This document shows positions 17,148-24,519 of a DNA stretch of 64,000 nucleotides, one piece after another. Each line of letters starts with the position of its first letter. The first letter of the stretch is position 1. Where the stretch lies: positions 29,829 through 93,828 of the forward strand of contig JAFQJE010000010.1 in NCBI GenBank assembly GCA_017415145.1, read 5' to 3'. This stretch comes from Clostridia bacterium (GTDB taxonomy: Bacteria > Bacillota > Clostridia > UBA1381 > UBA9506). Made by a program: the position numbers and the translations under genes. The notes under the pieces are model-generated. The model saw only the letters and a program-made list of their open reading frames with translations, did not search any database and was not told the DNA's origin.

Positions 17148-17414
17148 TTAATCGCAGCAGCGATCGTGGTGATGTTTATGACAGTTGCAGTCGTTATCAT
17201 CGCAACAGGGTGTAAATCCATCGTCACGCTGATTTGCACAAACAACATTCATTCGAGGTTCTGTATACCTTGAATTACATCCGCATCTGTCATAGTTGTA
17301 GCCACATTCATTGCATCCGTTATAATCGTATGAGTATCTGCCGTTATTACGGTTACAGCCACAACCGCACAGTCTTCTGCGGATACAGTTTACAGTTCTG
17401 CATATTCCACACAT
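17148..17414 (-). CDS. Small cysteine-rich protein of unknown function
   Basis: An 88-residue protein with 17 cysteines, many in CxxC, CxC and CC pairs (CGCGC, CNEC, CGC, PCCDDNDCNC), and a histidine cluster (HKHHHDRCC) at the C-terminus. There is no signal peptide or membrane helix. The composition fits a metal-binding metallothionein-like peptide or a cross-linked spore-coat protein. I do not recognise a named family. The ATG follows GGAGGTAAAAACT. A perfect 7-bp inverted repeat (TTTTGAG/CTCAAAA, 17436-17453) lies upstream, and the possible -10 CATATAATG partly matches a sigma-K element. Its neighbour across the shared intergenic region is a cation diffusion facilitator, so a metal link is conceivable. 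Confidence 0.7.
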   Translation of the reverse strand: MCGICRTVNCIRRRLCGCGCNRNNGRYSYDYNGCNECGYNYDRCGCNSRYTEPRMNVVCANQRDDGFTPCCDDNDCNCHKHHHDRCCD

Positions 17415-17489
17415 AGTTTTTACCTCCATATAAAATTTTGAGTTTCCTCAAAACATTATATGTCGACTTTTGTAAAATTGTGTTTTTAG

Positions 17490-17518
17490 TTGCAAATATT
17501 TTTTATTTTTAGTATAAT
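17490..17518 (+). promoter_or_regulatory. Sigma-A promoter of CDF transporter gene
   Basis: -35 TTGCAA, 17-bp spacer, -10 TATAAT. Its position rules out the upstream in-frame ATG at 17490 as the start and supports the TTG at 17550. Confidence 0.65.
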
Positions 17519-17549
17519 ATTGGTATTAATTAGTTTTGAGGTGGACATT

Positions 17550-18740
17550 TTGTTGATAAGATTTTTGACTAAAATTTTTATAAAAAATTACGATAACACA
17601 TCTTCTCCGTCTGTACGGGCAGCATATGGTGTTTTCGGCGGAATTTTAGGTGTTGTATGCAATATTGTACTCTTCGCTATCAAGTTTGTCATTGGTAGTA
17701 TAATTGGCTCTATTGCCATAATTTCAGACGCATTTAATAACCTCTCTGATATTGGTTCATCACTGGTTACAGTAATAGGTTCTAAAATGAGTAACCAACG
17801 CCCCGATGCAGAGCATCCTTTCGGTCACGGACGAATTGAATATATAAGCTCTTTAATCGTTTCATTCATTATAATAACAATGGGATTTGAGCTTATAAAA
17901 ACATCATTTTCTAAAATTCTAAACCCTGTTGCACCTGAATTCAATCCCATGCTCATGGCAATACTTGTAATTTCTGTAGCTATAAAGCTATGGATGTATT
18001 TTGCAGTAAAATTCTTAGGAAAAAAAGTTAATTCTGATGTACTGTTAGCAACATCATCAGACAGTTTAAACGATGCCATTGCCACATCAACAGTTATAGT
18101 GTCTGTTGCTCTTTGTAAGTTCTTACCTCCTGTTATTGATGGTATTGCAGGTCTCGTTGTAGCAGTTTTAATATGCGTATCCGGTATAAAACTTGCCTGG
18201 GAAACAATCGGTACACTGCTCGGCACTTCCCCTGACCCTGCCACCGCTCAGCAAATAGCAGATATTATAATGTCTGATGAAGAAATTTTAGGCATTCACG
18301 ATCTCATCATTCATGACTACGGCCCCGGAAGAACACTAGCATCAGTTCATGCAGAGGTTTCATCAGAAAAGTCTGCCATTATGCTGCACGAAATAATAGA
18401 TGCTTTAGAAGTAAAAATCATGGCTGAAACAGGCATTGAAACAGTTATTCATACAGACCCGATACTTGTAAATAACAACAAGGTTAACGAAACACGCGAG
18501 CTTATTAAAAATATTATTGCTGAAATCAACCCTGAACTCGGAATTCACGATTTTCGTATGACTGATGGTGAAAGCAGAATAAACCTAATATTTGATCTTG
18601 AAGTACCATTTCATTTTTCAGACGAAGAAAGAAAAAGTACATTATTACTCATCAAAGAACGTATATCCAAAGAAGATGAACGTTTTTCCTGTGTTATAAA
18701 AATTGACAATAAACCTTCATACAGTTTGCAAAAAAAATAA
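17550..18740 (+). CDS. Cation diffusion facilitator family transporter
   Basis: A 396-residue protein with a CDF membrane domain (five or six helices) and a cytoplasmic C-terminal domain. The diagnostic zinc-site motif AIISDAFNNLSD and the helix-V motif SSDSLNDA supply the metal-binding Asp/Asn residues, and HPFGHGR is the His-rich loop. The C-terminal domain (from about residue 240) has two consecutive ferredoxin-like repeats, each with an IHDxxxxD-type core (GIHDLIIHDYG and GIHDFRMTDGE), longer than the usual single repeat. It probably exports Zn2+, Mn2+ or Fe2+ against protons. The start is the TTG after GAGGTGGACAT, downstream of a consensus promoter. Confidence 0.9.
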   Translation: MLIRFLTKIFIKNYDNTSSPSVRAAYGVFGGILGVVCNIVLFAIKFVIGSIIGSIAIISDAFNNLSDIGSSLVTVIGSKMSNQRPDAEHPFGHGRIEYISSLIVSFIIITMGFELIKTSFSKILNPVAPEFNPMLMAILVISVAIKLWMYFAVKFLGKKVNSDVLLATSSDSLNDAIATSTVIVSVALCKFLPPVIDGIAGLVVAVLICVSGIKLAWETIGTLLGTSPDPATAQQIADIIMSDEEILGIHDLIIHDYGPGRTLASVHAEVSSEKSAIMLHEIIDALEVKIMAETGIETVIHTDPILVNNNKVNETRELIKNIIAEINPELGIHDFRMTDGESRINLIFDLEVPFHFSDEERKSTLLLIKERISKEDERFSCVIKIDNKPSYSLQKK

Positions 18741-18779
18741 AAACGTGTCAAAATTCACAAAAAATTAAAGGTATCTTTA

Positions 18780-18808
18780 TTGACTATTGCTTTCTTAGGT
18801 GGTAAAAT
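18780..18808 (+). promoter_or_regulatory. Sigma-A promoter of AbrB-like gene
   Basis: -35 TTGACT, 17-bp spacer, -10 TAAAAT, 37 bp ahead of the start codon. Confidence 0.6.
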
Positions 18809-18845
18809 TATCCTTGAATAAAATGATTATGAGAGGGGTATATTT

Positions 18846-19082
18846 ATGAAATCAACAGGAATAGTAAGAAAAGTAGATGAATTGGGCAGAATAGTTCTCC
18901 CTATCGAACTCAGAAGAACCCTTGATATTGCGGAAAAAGATTCGCTGGAAATCTACGTGGACGACGACAGAATTATTTTAAGAAAATACGAGCCTACCTG
19001 TGTATTTTGCGGAAGCTCAAAGGACGTTCTTTCCTTTAAAGGTAAAAACATTTGTCCTAACTGTTTAAATGAATTAAAATAA
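18846..19082 (+). CDS. AbrB/SpoVT-like regulator with zinc-ribbon tail
   Basis: A 78-residue protein. Residues 1-50 are a swapped-hairpin AbrB DNA-binding domain (TGIVRKVDELGRIVLPIELR, then LDIAEKDSLEIYV). The last 28 residues hold two CxxC knuckles, CVFC and CPNC, a short zinc ribbon. Clostridial AbrB homologues with this tail are transition-state regulators controlling the shift to stationary phase, sporulation or solventogenesis. The strong SD (GAGAGGGG) and consensus promoter suggest high expression. It stands alone between terminators. Its targets cannot be read from the window. Confidence 0.9.
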   Translation: MKSTGIVRKVDELGRIVLPIELRRTLDIAEKDSLEIYVDDDRIILRKYEPTCVFCGSSKDVLSFKGKNICPNCLNELK

Positions 19083-19085
19083 ATA

Positions 19086-19120
19086 AAATAAGAGCTGTAG
19101 TATTGCTACAGCTCTTATTT
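19086..19120. terminator. Bidirectional terminator
   Basis: Perfect 15-bp stem AAATAAGAGCTGTAG / CTACAGCTCTTATTT with a 5-nt loop between the convergent AbrB-like and SDR genes. Confidence 0.88.
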
Positions 19121-19896
19121 TATTTTCTAACCATTTTTTTACTTTGAACAAAATATAAGCATTTTGCTAAAAACTTTTCTGACACTATGTGTCTTGTGAA
19201 TGCTGCAAGCTTCATCAATTTACCGGGAATAATAACAAACTTACCTTCTAAGAATTTCTTTATAGCATATTCTGCCACAAATTTACTTTCCAAAATCATA
19301 CCCTTACCCATTTTTTCCGTACCTGTACCAAACGAAACATTGGCAGCCTCTTCAAACTCTGTATGCACAGGACCGGGGCAAAGCACACTAACCAAAACTT
19401 TACTCTTTTCCTGTCTTAATTCTTCTGCTAATGATTGTGTCAGGCGATATACATACGCTTTTGTGGCATAGTATCCGGCAAATAACGGTCCGGGGAAGAA
19501 TGCTGCAATAGATGCCACATTTAGAATTTTACCACTATTACGCTTTTTGAATTCCTGAACAAACAGTTTTGTCAGAATATGCATAGCACGAGTGTTTGTA
19601 TCAATCATTTTAAGTTCTGCATCCAGCTCTGTTGTACACAAATCTCCAAATACACCAAATCCTGCGTTATTTATCAGGATATCTACCTCAGGTGCAAAAC
19701 GCACTAATGATTTACATTCTTCTGCATCACTTAGGTCGCAATAAACTATTTCTACATCAGTTTTTAAGTCATTTTTAAGCAACTCAAGGCGGTCAGTTCT
19801 ACGAGCTACCGCAACTATGTCGTACCCCATATCTGACAATACGTGTGCCATATCCCAACCCAATCCTGAGCTTGCCCCTGTAATTAACGCTTTCAT
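19120..19896 (-). CDS. Short-chain dehydrogenase/reductase
   Basis: A 258-residue classical SDR with a Rossmann nucleotide-binding motif TGASSGLG at the N-terminus, INNAGFG, catalytic Ser in NVASIAAFF, and YxxxK as YYATKAYVY, followed by the PG motif CPGPVHTEF. Arg-rich VARRTDRL after strand 2 suggests NADP preference. It resembles the YqjQ/DltE-like SDRs of unknown substrate. The start is the ATG after AGGGAGTGTAAT. It follows the broken cation/proton antiporter by 10 bp and is presumably transcribed with it. Confidence 0.9.
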   Translation of the reverse strand: MKALITGASSGLGWDMAHVLSDMGYDIVAVARRTDRLELLKNDLKTDVEIVYCDLSDAEECKSLVRFAPEVDILINNAGFGVFGDLCTTELDAELKMIDTNTRAMHILTKLFVQEFKKRNSGKILNVASIAAFFPGPLFAGYYATKAYVYRLTQSLAEELRQEKSKVLVSVLCPGPVHTEFEEAANVSFGTGTEKMGKGMILESKFVAEYAIKKFLEGKFVIIPGKLMKLAAFTRHIVSEKFLAKCLYFVQSKKMVRK

Positions 19897-19906
19897 ATTA
19901 CACTCC

Positions 19907-21500
19907 CTAATCATTTTTACTTACTACTATTATGTCATTTTCTTCAATTTTTGTGTTGCCGTGAGGAATTATCAAACATTTTCCTCTTTTTATCATAACA
20001 ATAATCTCATTTTCTTTTGAAATATCTTTTATTAATTTACTGCACATCTGATGTTCTTTTGTTATTTCAATTTCAGACAAAGATACACCATCTACGAAAT
20101 TTCCTGCACGTCCGCACAAAATAATCTTGTCTCCCGCAATTATATAGGTATTTCCTTTCGGGATAATTCTTTCTTCTCCTCGTATTATCAGAACTACTAT
20201 TAAATTTTTCGGAAAATTCAGTTCTTGCACAGTTTTATCTACCCAGTGGTGTCCGTGGGGCATATCGAATTCTACAAAACCAACAGGGAGCTCATAAGAA
20301 TAATCTGTAAAGGTCTTCATGACGTCGCCATCAGTGTCTACCATATCGAGTTTTTTAGCTACAAATGGTATTAAAGACCCTTGAATAAGTATCGAAAACA
20401 ATACGATAAAGAACACAATATGGAATATATCATTATCCATTACTGCAGGATTTACCACTGTCATAATAGCAAAAACGATAGACGCAGCACCACGAAGCCC
20501 TGACCATGAAACTAATGTCTGTTGTCTGATACTGCAACCAAAAGGCGTGAGTATCATTCCGACTGCCAGAGGTCTTGCCACAAACGTAAGAAACAATGCA
20601 ATAGCCAGCGCAGGCAACGCTACTGTATGAAACTGTGACGGGAATGATAAAAGTCCCAACAGGAAAAACAGAAGCATTTGCATAAAACCTGTAACACCGT
20701 CAAAAAAGTGTATTATCGTTCTTTTATTTTTTATCTCCCTGTTTCCTAAAATTATACCGCATATATAAGCACTTAAGTACCCGTTGCCGCCAACAAGTGT
20801 TGGTATTGCGTAAGACACTAAAGCTACCGCAACTACAAATATGGAGTACATTCCGCTGGTTTTAAAATGGTAATGTTTAAAAAACCAAAGTGAAGCATAT
20901 GCAAGTAACACACCAGACAACGCACCAAAAATTACCTGTGCAAAAATTAAATATACAATTTTTCCTCCTGAAATATCCCCACTCATAAGGGTAAGAAATA
21001 TTACAGTAAGCATATAGGAAAACGGGTCATTACTGCCGCTTTCCAACTCTAACATTGATGCTGTTTTATATTTTAAGTTAAGTTTTTTGAACGAAGTATA
21101 GAAAACACTGAGGCTGCATCAGTAGAACTGATAACAGAACCTATCAAAAAGCTTTCTAAAAGTCCGATGTTTAGTCCGTAATAACAAAACGCTCCAACCA
21201 GTCCTGCAGTTAATACGGTACCTAGTGAGGACAAAAGTATTGCTTTTAATCCTACGCTTTTTGCCTCCTGAACTCTTGTGCCTGCACCACCGTAAAACAT
21301 AATAAAAATCAATGCTACCGTGCAAATTTGTTCTGCAAAATAGTAGTTGTCAAAATGCACCTTCACTATGCCGTCCGAGCCAAAAAACATGCCCAGAAGA
21401 ATAAAAGCCAAAGTGTGGGAATACCTAATTTCCTTGATACTTTATTAAAGATGACGCAAGCAAATATAATTATCGCAGAAACTAACAAATATGTAGCCAA
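19907..21500 (-). pseudogene. Frameshifted K+/H+ antiporter (CPA1, NhaP2-like)
   Basis: Three reading frames together give a complete monovalent cation:proton antiporter with a C-terminal TrkA-C/RCK-type regulatory domain (about 500 residues). The N-terminal part (TTG start at 21500 after GGGAGGGAG) runs to ...KLGIPTL, then shifts frame near 21410-21412. The middle part (AFILLGMFFGSDG to ILRSKN) stops near 21073 after a second shift in the A/T run at 21083-21088. The rest (LNLKYKTASMLELESGSNDPF onward) continues to 19907. Each break is repaired by adding one base to a homopolymer (one T to TTT, one A to AAAAAA on the coding strand). This fits a decayed gene, phase variation or sequencing/assembly error. 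The promoter and SD remain intact. Confidence 0.85.
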
Positions 21501-21530
21501 AAGTACTCCCTCCCAAAAAATTACTTATTT

Positions 21531-21559
21531 ATATTAACATTTACTAAAAAGAATGTCAA
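21531..21559 (-). promoter_or_regulatory. Sigma-A promoter of antiporter gene
   Basis: Leftward -35 TTGACA, 17-bp spacer, -10 TAATAT, 30 bp ahead of the TTG start. It is apparently functional despite the frameshifts downstream. Confidence 0.65.
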
Positions 21560-21560
21560 G

Positions 21561-21588
21561 AAAACATCGCCGAAACCGGCGATGTTTT
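21561..21588 (-). terminator. Terminator of permease gene
   Basis: Perfect 12-bp stem AAAACATCGCCG / CGGCGATGTTTT with a 4-nt loop, just upstream of the antiporter promoter. The region 21589-21745 between it and the permease stop shows no gene or clear signal. Confidence 0.85.
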
Positions 21589-21745
21589 CAGTTGATTTTT
21601 CTATTTCTTCATTTTTTGCAAAATCTAATATTTCTCACAACGGATCGTGCCAAGTTAAGTCCAAAAATATTAAAATATATGACATAACAGATCCATCTCG
21701 TCGTATCCACAAATTCATTTCATAAAACCAAGTAACACACCGGCG

Positions 21746-23017
21746 TTAAATCCCGTACATAACCCAAATATAAATATATGCGGGCACCACTGCTGCTAAC
21801 GTAAAGGGGATTCCTATTCTGAAGAAATCGCCGTTCTTTACTGTATATCCTGCTTTTTTTAAAATACCAATTCCGGTGATATTGGCAGAGGCTCCCACAG
21901 GCGTACAGTTACCACCCAGTGTTGCACCCGAAAGAAGTCCAAAATATAGAGGTGTTGCATCAATATTAAGAGCAGCAGCAACCCCGGCAACAACCGGAAT
22001 CATCGTTGCAACATATGGTATATTATCGATAAATGCGGAAATGATTACCGATGCAACAACAATCACCGTATATAAGGCAAAAACATTTTCACCGCCTGCC
22101 TGTGCAAGCAGATTTGCCAAAGCATCAATAACTCCCATTGCTGATATGCCGCCTATCATGAGAAATATTCCAACAAGAATACCTATTGTCTGGAAATCAA
22201 CTTCTTTAAGAGGTGCAATTACAGCTGAAAGTGTTCTCTTTTTTATCACCGCATAAACAAGCCCTATCAAAAGCAATGAACAACATATTACACCATTTGT
22301 TATATCAGGTTTAACAGGAATAAACGATGCAGCAATGAGAAGCACAAGAACCATCACAAGGAGTACCGTAGGAACAAAATCTGTTACCTGTGTACGTTCT
22401 TCTCTCTTTGGAATCAAGCCATTTTCCTTTCTGAAGATAAAAAGGATAATAAGCGCTGCCAAAAATGCACCAAGTTCCACCGCAAAAAAGATACTAGGTC
22501 TGCCATTATACCAGAAAAAGTCAAGGAAACTCATATCAAGTGCCGAGCCCAGCATAATTGCTGTAGTATCGCCTACAAGGGTTGCTGCCCCCTGCAGATT
22601 AGATGAAACAGAAATAGCAATTATGAATGGCACGGGATTTGTATTAAGTTTTTTACATATAGCAAGAGCGATAGGAGCAACCATAAGCACCGTTGCAACA
22701 TTGTCAACAAAAGCAGATATTATACCGGCAAACAAAGTTAAGGAAACAGCCGCCCACTTTACATCGGGTACCTTTTCCATGATTATATCAGCAAGCATCG
22801 CCGGCATTTTACTCTCAGTAAACAGGGAAACAAGCCCCATAGTTCCAATAATCATAAGTAAAACATTAAAGTCAATTGACGAAAGCAACTCCGACAGCGG
22901 AAGCATGCCTGTTAAAACAAATATTGCACCTGAAGCAATGGCAATATACGTTCTGTATTTGCTGAAAGCTAGTATGAGTATGTAGGTTACAACAAAAAGT
23001 ACAATTGCAGGAATCAT
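21746..23017 (-). CDS. SLC13/ArsB/NhaD-type permease
   Basis: A 423-residue membrane protein with about 11-12 helices in two inverted halves, fitting the ion transporter superfamily. The repeated re-entrant motifs are visible as SAFVDNVATVLMVAP with SVSSNLQGAATLVGD in the first half, and SAFIDNIPYVATMIP with GGNCTPVGASANI in the second. Members include ArsB arsenite pumps, NhaD Na+/H+ antiporters and anion or citrate permeases. No arsR or arsC lies nearby, so arsenite is not indicated. The start ATG follows AAGGAG. The promoter lies about 265 bp upstream, leaving an unusually long 5' leader. Confidence 0.88.
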   Translation of the reverse strand: MIPAIVLFVVTYILILAFSKYRTYIAIASGAIFVLTGMLPLSELLSSIDFNVLLMIIGTMGLVSLFTESKMPAMLADIIMEKVPDVKWAAVSLTLFAGIISAFVDNVATVLMVAPIALAICKKLNTNPVPFIIAISVSSNLQGAATLVGDTTAIMLGSALDMSFLDFFWYNGRPSIFFAVELGAFLAALIILFIFRKENGLIPKREERTQVTDFVPTVLLVMVLVLLIAASFIPVKPDITNGVICCSLLLIGLVYAVIKKRTLSAVIAPLKEVDFQTIGILVGIFLMIGGISAMGVIDALANLLAQAGGENVFALYTVIVVASVIISAFIDNIPYVATMIPVVAGVAAALNIDATPLYFGLLSGATLGGNCTPVGASANITGIGILKKAGYTVKNGDFFRIGIPFTLAAVVPAYIYIWVMYGI

Positions 23018-23308
23018 AAAAAATCTCCTTTGTGTTAAATTTTCGCCTAATTTCGACATTTCTCTTTTAGTCTCGTGTCAAACCGTAAATCAACATCATT
23101 TGTTTTATTTTCACTAGAACAAATTAAATCCCTGATTACAATTCGATGCCTTCTCAATAAGAGTTGAAACAATACAATAAATAAAAGGAGAATCTACCCT
23201 CACTTTCTCCCATACAACGACCTCTTTTTGTAAATATTCACTCCACATTAAAATAGAAACTCCGAACGATTCCATTTGCATTATAGCACAATCAGATATT
23301 CAAATCAA
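23018..23308 (-). promoter_or_regulatory. Promoter and long untranslated leader of permease gene
   Basis: Leftward promoter: -35 TTGATT (23303-23308), 17-bp spacer, -10 TATAAT (23280-23285). This leaves about 255 nt of leader before the permease ATG, with no gene in it. A local GGGAGAA...TTCTCC pairing lies around 23187-23211. I could not match it to a known riboswitch, so it is an unassigned leader that may hold a regulatory RNA. Confidence 0.5.
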
Positions 23309-23314
23309 CAAAAA

Positions 23315-23339
23315 ACACCGCATCGGTACGATGCGGTGT
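23315..23339 (-). terminator. Terminator of rpsF-ssb-rpsR operon
   Basis: Perfect 11-bp stem ACACCGCATCG / CGATGCGGTGT with a 3-nt loop, followed leftward by TTTTTTGTTG. Confidence 0.9.
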
Positions 23340-23349
23340 AATCATTTAA

Positions 23350-23589
23350 TTATTCGGCGCTAAAAGGTAAAAGCGCGATATGTCTTGCTCTTTTGATAGC
23401 TTCTGTAAGCTGTCTTTGGTGCTTTGCACATGTACCTGTAATTCTTCTGGGAAGAATCTTAGCACGCTCAGAAACGTATCTTCTTAACTTAGCAACGTCT
23501 TTGTAATCGATGCTTGTCACTTTATCCTGACAAAATGAGCAAACCTTTTTCTTTGCTTTACGGTTTCTAACCATAGGTTTTTCTGCCAT
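23350..23589 (-). CDS. rpsR: 30S ribosomal protein S18
   Basis: A 79-residue ribosomal protein of the small-subunit platform, which forms a heterodimer with S6. The core [25 protein letters not shown] region and [20 protein letters not shown] are canonical. Four cysteines (VCSFCQ, a later Cys in GTCAKH) suggest the zinc-containing form, although the last ligand is not obvious. It is the final gene of the conserved rpsF-ssb-rpsR operon. Confidence 0.98.
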   Translation of the reverse strand: MAEKPMVRNRKAKKKVCSFCQDKVTSIDYKDVAKLRRYVSERAKILPRRITGTCAKHQRQLTEAIKRARHIALLPFSAE

Positions 23590-23621
23590 TTTAATTTTCC
23601 TCCTTTACAGTTGACTAAAAT

Positions 23622-24065
23622 TTAGAAGGGCAAATCGTCTTCTTCAATAGGCATAAATCCGTCGATATCACCTACAGCAGGTGCTGATGGTTCATCGTTG
23701 GGATAAAGACCTGAATTTGTTGCGGGAGCATATGTCGCTCCACCCTCTGACTTACTCTGAGCAAATTCCCACTGTTCTACAACAACTTCTGTTGCGTAAC
23801 GGTTTTTACCCTCGTTGTCCTGCCATGTTCTTGTCTGGATAGAACCCTCCAATGCTATTCTTGTACCTTTTGTAAAGAATTTTGCAATCGATTCGCCTGC
23901 CTGACGCCATGCAATACAGTTGATAAAGTCAGCTTTTCTCTCTTCGCCTTGCTTAACGTAGCGTCTGTCACATGCAACTGTAAAGCTGCAAACAGATACG
24001 CCTGATGTTGTAGCACGAAGTTCGGGGTCTTTTGTTAATCTGCCTACTAAAATAACTTTGTTCAT
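23622..24065 (-). CDS. ssb: Single-stranded DNA-binding protein
   Basis: A 147-residue SSB. The N-terminal OB fold (about 1-105) has MNKVILVGRLTKDPELR, DFINCIAWRQAGESIAKF and the conserved aromatic residues that bind DNA. A flexible Gly/Pro/Ser linker follows. The acidic C-terminal tip EEDDLPF recruits replication and repair proteins. Its place between rpsF and rpsR is the standard bacterial arrangement. The second SSB-like protein in the window (40670-41281) lacks this tip. Confidence 0.98.
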   Translation of the reverse strand: MNKVILVGRLTKDPELRATTSGVSVCSFTVACDRRYVKQGEERKADFINCIAWRQAGESIAKFFTKGTRIALEGSIQTRTWQDNEGKNRYATEVVVEQWEFAQSKSEGGATYAPATNSGLYPNDEPSAPAVGDIDGFMPIEEDDLPF

Positions 24066-24092
24066 AAGTTGTTACCCTCCAATGCTTAGCAA

Positions 24093-24404
24093 TTACGCAT
24101 TAGCATTCTTTTCGTCTTTTTTGATGATGATACTTCTTAATAAGCCGTCTGTGATGTTGTAGATACGATCCAACTCAGCGGGGAAATCTCCCTTAGCACT
24201 GAAGTTAACCAGCACGTAGTAGCCTTCTGTTTTGAAATCGATAGGATATGCAAGTCTTCTCTTACCCCATTCTTCAACAGATTCAACTTCACCTGCTTTG
24301 CTGATTAATGTTTTGAACTTCTCAACAATACCTGCGATAGCTTCTTCTTCCAAAGACGCGTCAACCACAAAGATAGTTTCGTACTTGTTGATTACTTCTG
24401 ACAT
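24093..24404 (-). CDS. rpsF: 30S ribosomal protein S6
   Basis: A 103-residue ribosomal protein. NKYETIFVVDASLEEEA and the VESVEEWGKRRLAYPI motif are typical, and the ferredoxin-like fold partners S18. It is the first gene of the rpsF-ssb-rpsR operon, behind a consensus promoter and a structured leader. Confidence 0.98.
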   Translation of the reverse strand: MSEVINKYETIFVVDASLEEEAIAGIVEKFKTLISKAGEVESVEEWGKRRLAYPIDFKTEGYYVLVNFSAKGDFPAELDRIYNITDGLLRSIIIKKDEKNANA

Positions 24405-24429
24405 TCTTTACACCTCCTTCTGGTCTTTG

Positions 24430-24472
24430 GCCCCGAATTCTCTTCGGAGCAAGGATAAACTGCACATGCAGT
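24430..24472 (-). promoter_or_regulatory. Structured rpsF leader (possible S6:S18 autoregulation)
   Basis: Two hairpins lie between the promoter and the rpsF SD: ACTGCA/TGCAGT (24459-24472) and GCTCCGAA/TTCGGGGC with a 5-nt loop (24430-24450). Firmicute rpsF leaders are known to bind the S6:S18 complex at a hairpin with an exposed CCG. Assignment to that motif is by position and general look only. Confidence 0.4.
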
Positions 24473-24483
24473 TCCAATCTAGT

Positions 24484-24512
24484 ATTATACATAAAACAAA
24501 TTAGTTTGTCAA
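24484..24512 (-). promoter_or_regulatory. Sigma-A promoter of rpsF operon
   Basis: Leftward consensus -35 TTGACA, 17-bp spacer, -10 TATAAT. Confidence 0.75.
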
Positions 24513-24519
24513 GGTTTTT

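Noticed and set aside
22335..22985. 216-codon plus-strand frame inside the permease gene
   Set aside because: It is the complement of conserved helices of the permease and has no SD or promoter.
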